Position numbers and translations under genes: made by a program
The notes under the pieces: model-generated
Told to the model about the DNA's origin: nothing
The model's database searches: none
Seen by the model: the letters and a program-made list of their open reading frames with translations, nothing else
Assembly (NCBI GenBank): GCA_020437045.1
Contig: JAGQWV010000398.1
Coordinates: forward strand, 1-7,849
Length of the DNA stretch: 7,849 nucleotides
From: Saprospiraceae bacterium
GTDB taxonomy: Bacteria > Bacteroidota > Bacteroidia > Chitinophagales > Saprospiraceae
Direction: 5' to 3'
Shown here: positions 6,720 to 7,849 of the stretch, in pieces
Numbering within the stretch: the first letter of the stretch is position 1
Layout of the letters: every line of letters starts with the position of its first letter

Positions 6720-6762
6720 ATCAGTGGGAGGTTTCTAATTTTTTATTTAATACAGCATTGCA

Positions 6763-7509
6763 TTGCTCTCGATAAAACCATATGTAAAGTCCATGCTTTT
6801 CCTTCGGGACGAAATGCCGCAGAATGGCTATCCTTACGACATTCCAGCTATTTCGGCAATCGATCGAATTGACTTTCATCCTGATGTCACTTTTTTGGTG
6901 GGCGAAAATGGATCAGGAAAGTCAACCATCATCGAAGCATTGGCTGTGCATCTTGGTTTTAGTCCGGAAGGGGGGACAAAAAATGTAAATCTCAATGTTT
7001 CTCAATCTACGTCAAACCTTTACAAATATATTCGAACTATTAAAAGCTATAAAAATCCAGATCAACAATATTTCCTGCGGGCAGAAAGTTTTTACGCAAT
7101 AGCATCGTACATGGACCAAACCAAATACCTGGAGGGATATGGTGGGAAATCCTTACACCACCAGTCGCATGGAGAAGCTTTTCTCTCAGTGTTAAACTAC
7201 AAGCTGACGGGTAACGGTTTATATATTCTGGATGAACCGGAAGCGGCTTTGTCTCCTAATCGCCAATTATCTGCATTGACCATCATGCATGATCTGGTGG
7301 ATAAAAATTCGCAGTTTATTATCGCAACACATTCACCGATACTAATGTCTTACCCTCATAGTAAAATACTTCAACTCTCAAACGGAGGTATTGAAGAAAT
7401 CCAATTTACAGATACCGAGCATTATCGTATCAATAAATTATTTTTTGACGACCACAAGAATGTCATCAATAAACTACTAAGAACCTCAGAAGATGGATCC
7501 AGAAATTAA
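6763..7509 (+). CDS. Small AAA/ABC-type predicted ATPase (COG3910-like)
   Basis: A 248-residue soluble protein with a complete SMC/ABC-like nucleotide-binding domain: Walker A GENGSGKST (47-55), a signature-like SHGEAF (135-140), Walker B LYILDEPE (153-160) with D-loop AALSP (161-165), and switch His190 in ATHSP. It lacks membrane segments and a long coiled coil, and its length fits the short stand-alone predicted ATPases of COG3910. Their role is unknown; some relatives lie in defence or nuclease contexts, but no partner nuclease is seen here. The start is TTG 6763: the frame is open only from 6751, no ATG occurs before 6793, and the KPYVKS residues before that ATG match the usual family N-terminus. 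A TTG-N23-TAATTTTT run (6710-6743) is a weak promoter candidate. Its end overlaps the next small gene by 17 bp. Confidence 0.85.
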   Translation: MLSIKPYVKSMLFLRDEMPQNGYPYDIPAISAIDRIDFHPDVTFLVGENGSGKSTIIEALAVHLGFSPEGGTKNVNLNVSQSTSNLYKYIRTIKSYKNPDQQYFLRAESFYAIASYMDQTKYLEGYGGKSLHHQSHGEAFLSVLNYKLTGNGLYILDEPEAALSPNRQLSALTIMHDLVDKNSQFIIATHSPILMSYPHSKILQLSNGGIEEIQFTDTEHYRINKLFFDDHKNVINKLLRTSEDGSRN

Positions 7510-7633
7510 AAGAGAAAACAAAGTCATACTATGGCTCAAGAGAGTTGGATTAGCAGGTTTTTTATTCTTCCTGATCAAGGGATTAGTATGGATCTTTATT
7601 TTTGTATTTATTAAAGGACAGCTGCATTGCTAG
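7493..7633 (+). CDS. Small single-pass membrane protein, 46 residues
   Basis: ATG 7493 to TAG 7631-7633. The N-terminus is charged and hydrophilic (about 1-17, with a WLKR run at 14-17), followed by a strongly hydrophobic segment (about 18-40: GLAGFLFFLIKGLVWIFIF) and a short tail KGQLHC. I recall similar tiny Bacteroidota proteins with a WLKRxGxxGFLFFLxKG pattern, of unknown function. That pattern and the 17-bp overlap with the ATPase gene argue that it is real and translationally coupled to it. The basic residues before the segment predict an N-in orientation, and Lys29 within the membrane span is notable. The function is not known. Confidence 0.65.
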   Translation: MDPEIKRENKVILWLKRVGLAGFLFFLIKGLVWIFIFVFIKGQLHC

Positions 7634-7640
7634 TTCAGGA

Positions 7641-7661
7641 GTCAGTGGTCAGTGGTTCAGT
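7641..7661 (+). repeat. Short heptad tandem repeat
   Basis: GTCAGTG occurs twice in tandem (7641-7654), followed by a degenerate third unit GTTCAGT (7655-7661). Heptad repeats of this CAGT-rich kind are frequent in intergenic DNA of some Bacteroidota. It lies between the small membrane protein and the terminal palindromic element. Confidence 0.5.
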
Positions 7662-7687
7662 AAGAGATGGAAGAGAGATAACAAAAG

Positions 7688-7849
7688 CTAGTAGATCAAC
7701 GGTTATGTTGAATAATTTTAATAAGACTTTTGATGAGGTCCGAGGCGCAAAACGCTGATGTAGCCGTAGCTACAGCGAGTCTTTGCAACGAAGGAGATCG
7801 CAAAAAGATATTTAAATTAACGGCCATAATCGATGCGAACATCTACTAG
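7688..7849. repeat. 162-bp palindromic element with perfect 9-bp terminal inverted repeats (MITE/REP-like)
   Basis: The left end CTAGTAGAT (7688-7696) and right end ATCTACTAG (7841-7849) are exact inverted repeats. The centre is a perfect hairpin, TGTAGC (7759-7764), loop CGTA, GCTACA (7769-7774), two bases from the midpoint. In between, further segments match in inverted order: TTATG near the left end with CATAA near the right, GCAAA at 7747-7751 with TTTGC at 7781-7785, and AT-rich arms. The whole element is therefore one long imperfect palindrome. I recall similar sequence dispersed in flavobacterial genomes, but cannot verify it here. A 38-residue ORF (7733-7849, MRSEAQ...DANIY) ends with TAG exactly at the right boundary; it reads through the palindrome and is probably not a real gene. 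No target-site duplication can be checked, because the window stops at the boundary. Confidence 0.65.

Noticed and set aside
6726..6731. GGGAGG, a strong Shine-Dalgarno-like run
   Set aside because: It is about 31 bases before the TTG start, with no usable start codon at normal spacing and an in-frame stop at 6748-6750.

Overview
The window looks like chromosomal DNA of a member of the Bacteroidota, most likely a flavobacterium-like lineage, though the class is uncertain. The signs are lipoproteins with an acidic export signal just after the lipid-bearing cysteine, TAnnTTTG-type promoter elements, few strong Shine-Dalgarno sites, moderate G+C, and families common in that phylum: GDYXXLXY protein, MbnP-like lipoproteins, and a small Lys/Phe-rich membrane protein. 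No mobile-element gene, RNA gene or CRISPR array was seen.

Layout. 1-422: 3' end of a GDYXXLXY-family gene (+). 455-1543: a di-heme MauG/MbnH-like peroxidase lipoprotein (-). 1544-1714: shared divergent promoter region carrying a perfect CRP/FNR-type palindrome. 1715-4211: a tight three-gene operon (+), MbnP-like lipoprotein, second MbnP-like lipoprotein, second MbnH-like di-heme peroxidase, with both junctions 4-bp ATGA overlaps. 4281-5354: CNNM/CBS membrane protein (+). 5373-6665: secreted carbon-nitrogen hydrolase with an extra N-terminal domain (-). 6763-7509: small SMC/ABC-like ATPase (+), overlapped by a 46-residue membrane protein (7493-7633). 7641-7661: heptad repeats. 7688-7849: a 162-bp imperfect palindrome with perfect 9-bp terminal inverted repeats, running exactly to the end of the window.

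The centrepiece is 455-4211. In methanotrophs, MbnH and CorB (MauG-like di-heme enzymes) act with MbnP and CorA, where a tryptophan is oxidised to kynurenine and becomes part of a Cu(I) site. Here two putative substrate lipoproteins and two putative oxidases lie back to back around one palindromic operator, with no methanobactin gene in view. Both oxidases have Tyr where classical peroxidases have the axial Met of the high-potential heme. Only one keeps the inter-heme Trp: in the operon copy this position is Arg, although the catalytic Gln and Glu are kept. The two MbnP-like proteins differ in Trp spacing but share two His residues. This suggests two diverged enzyme/substrate pairs for oxidative modification and copper handling at the cell envelope. 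The function is inferred from family and context only.
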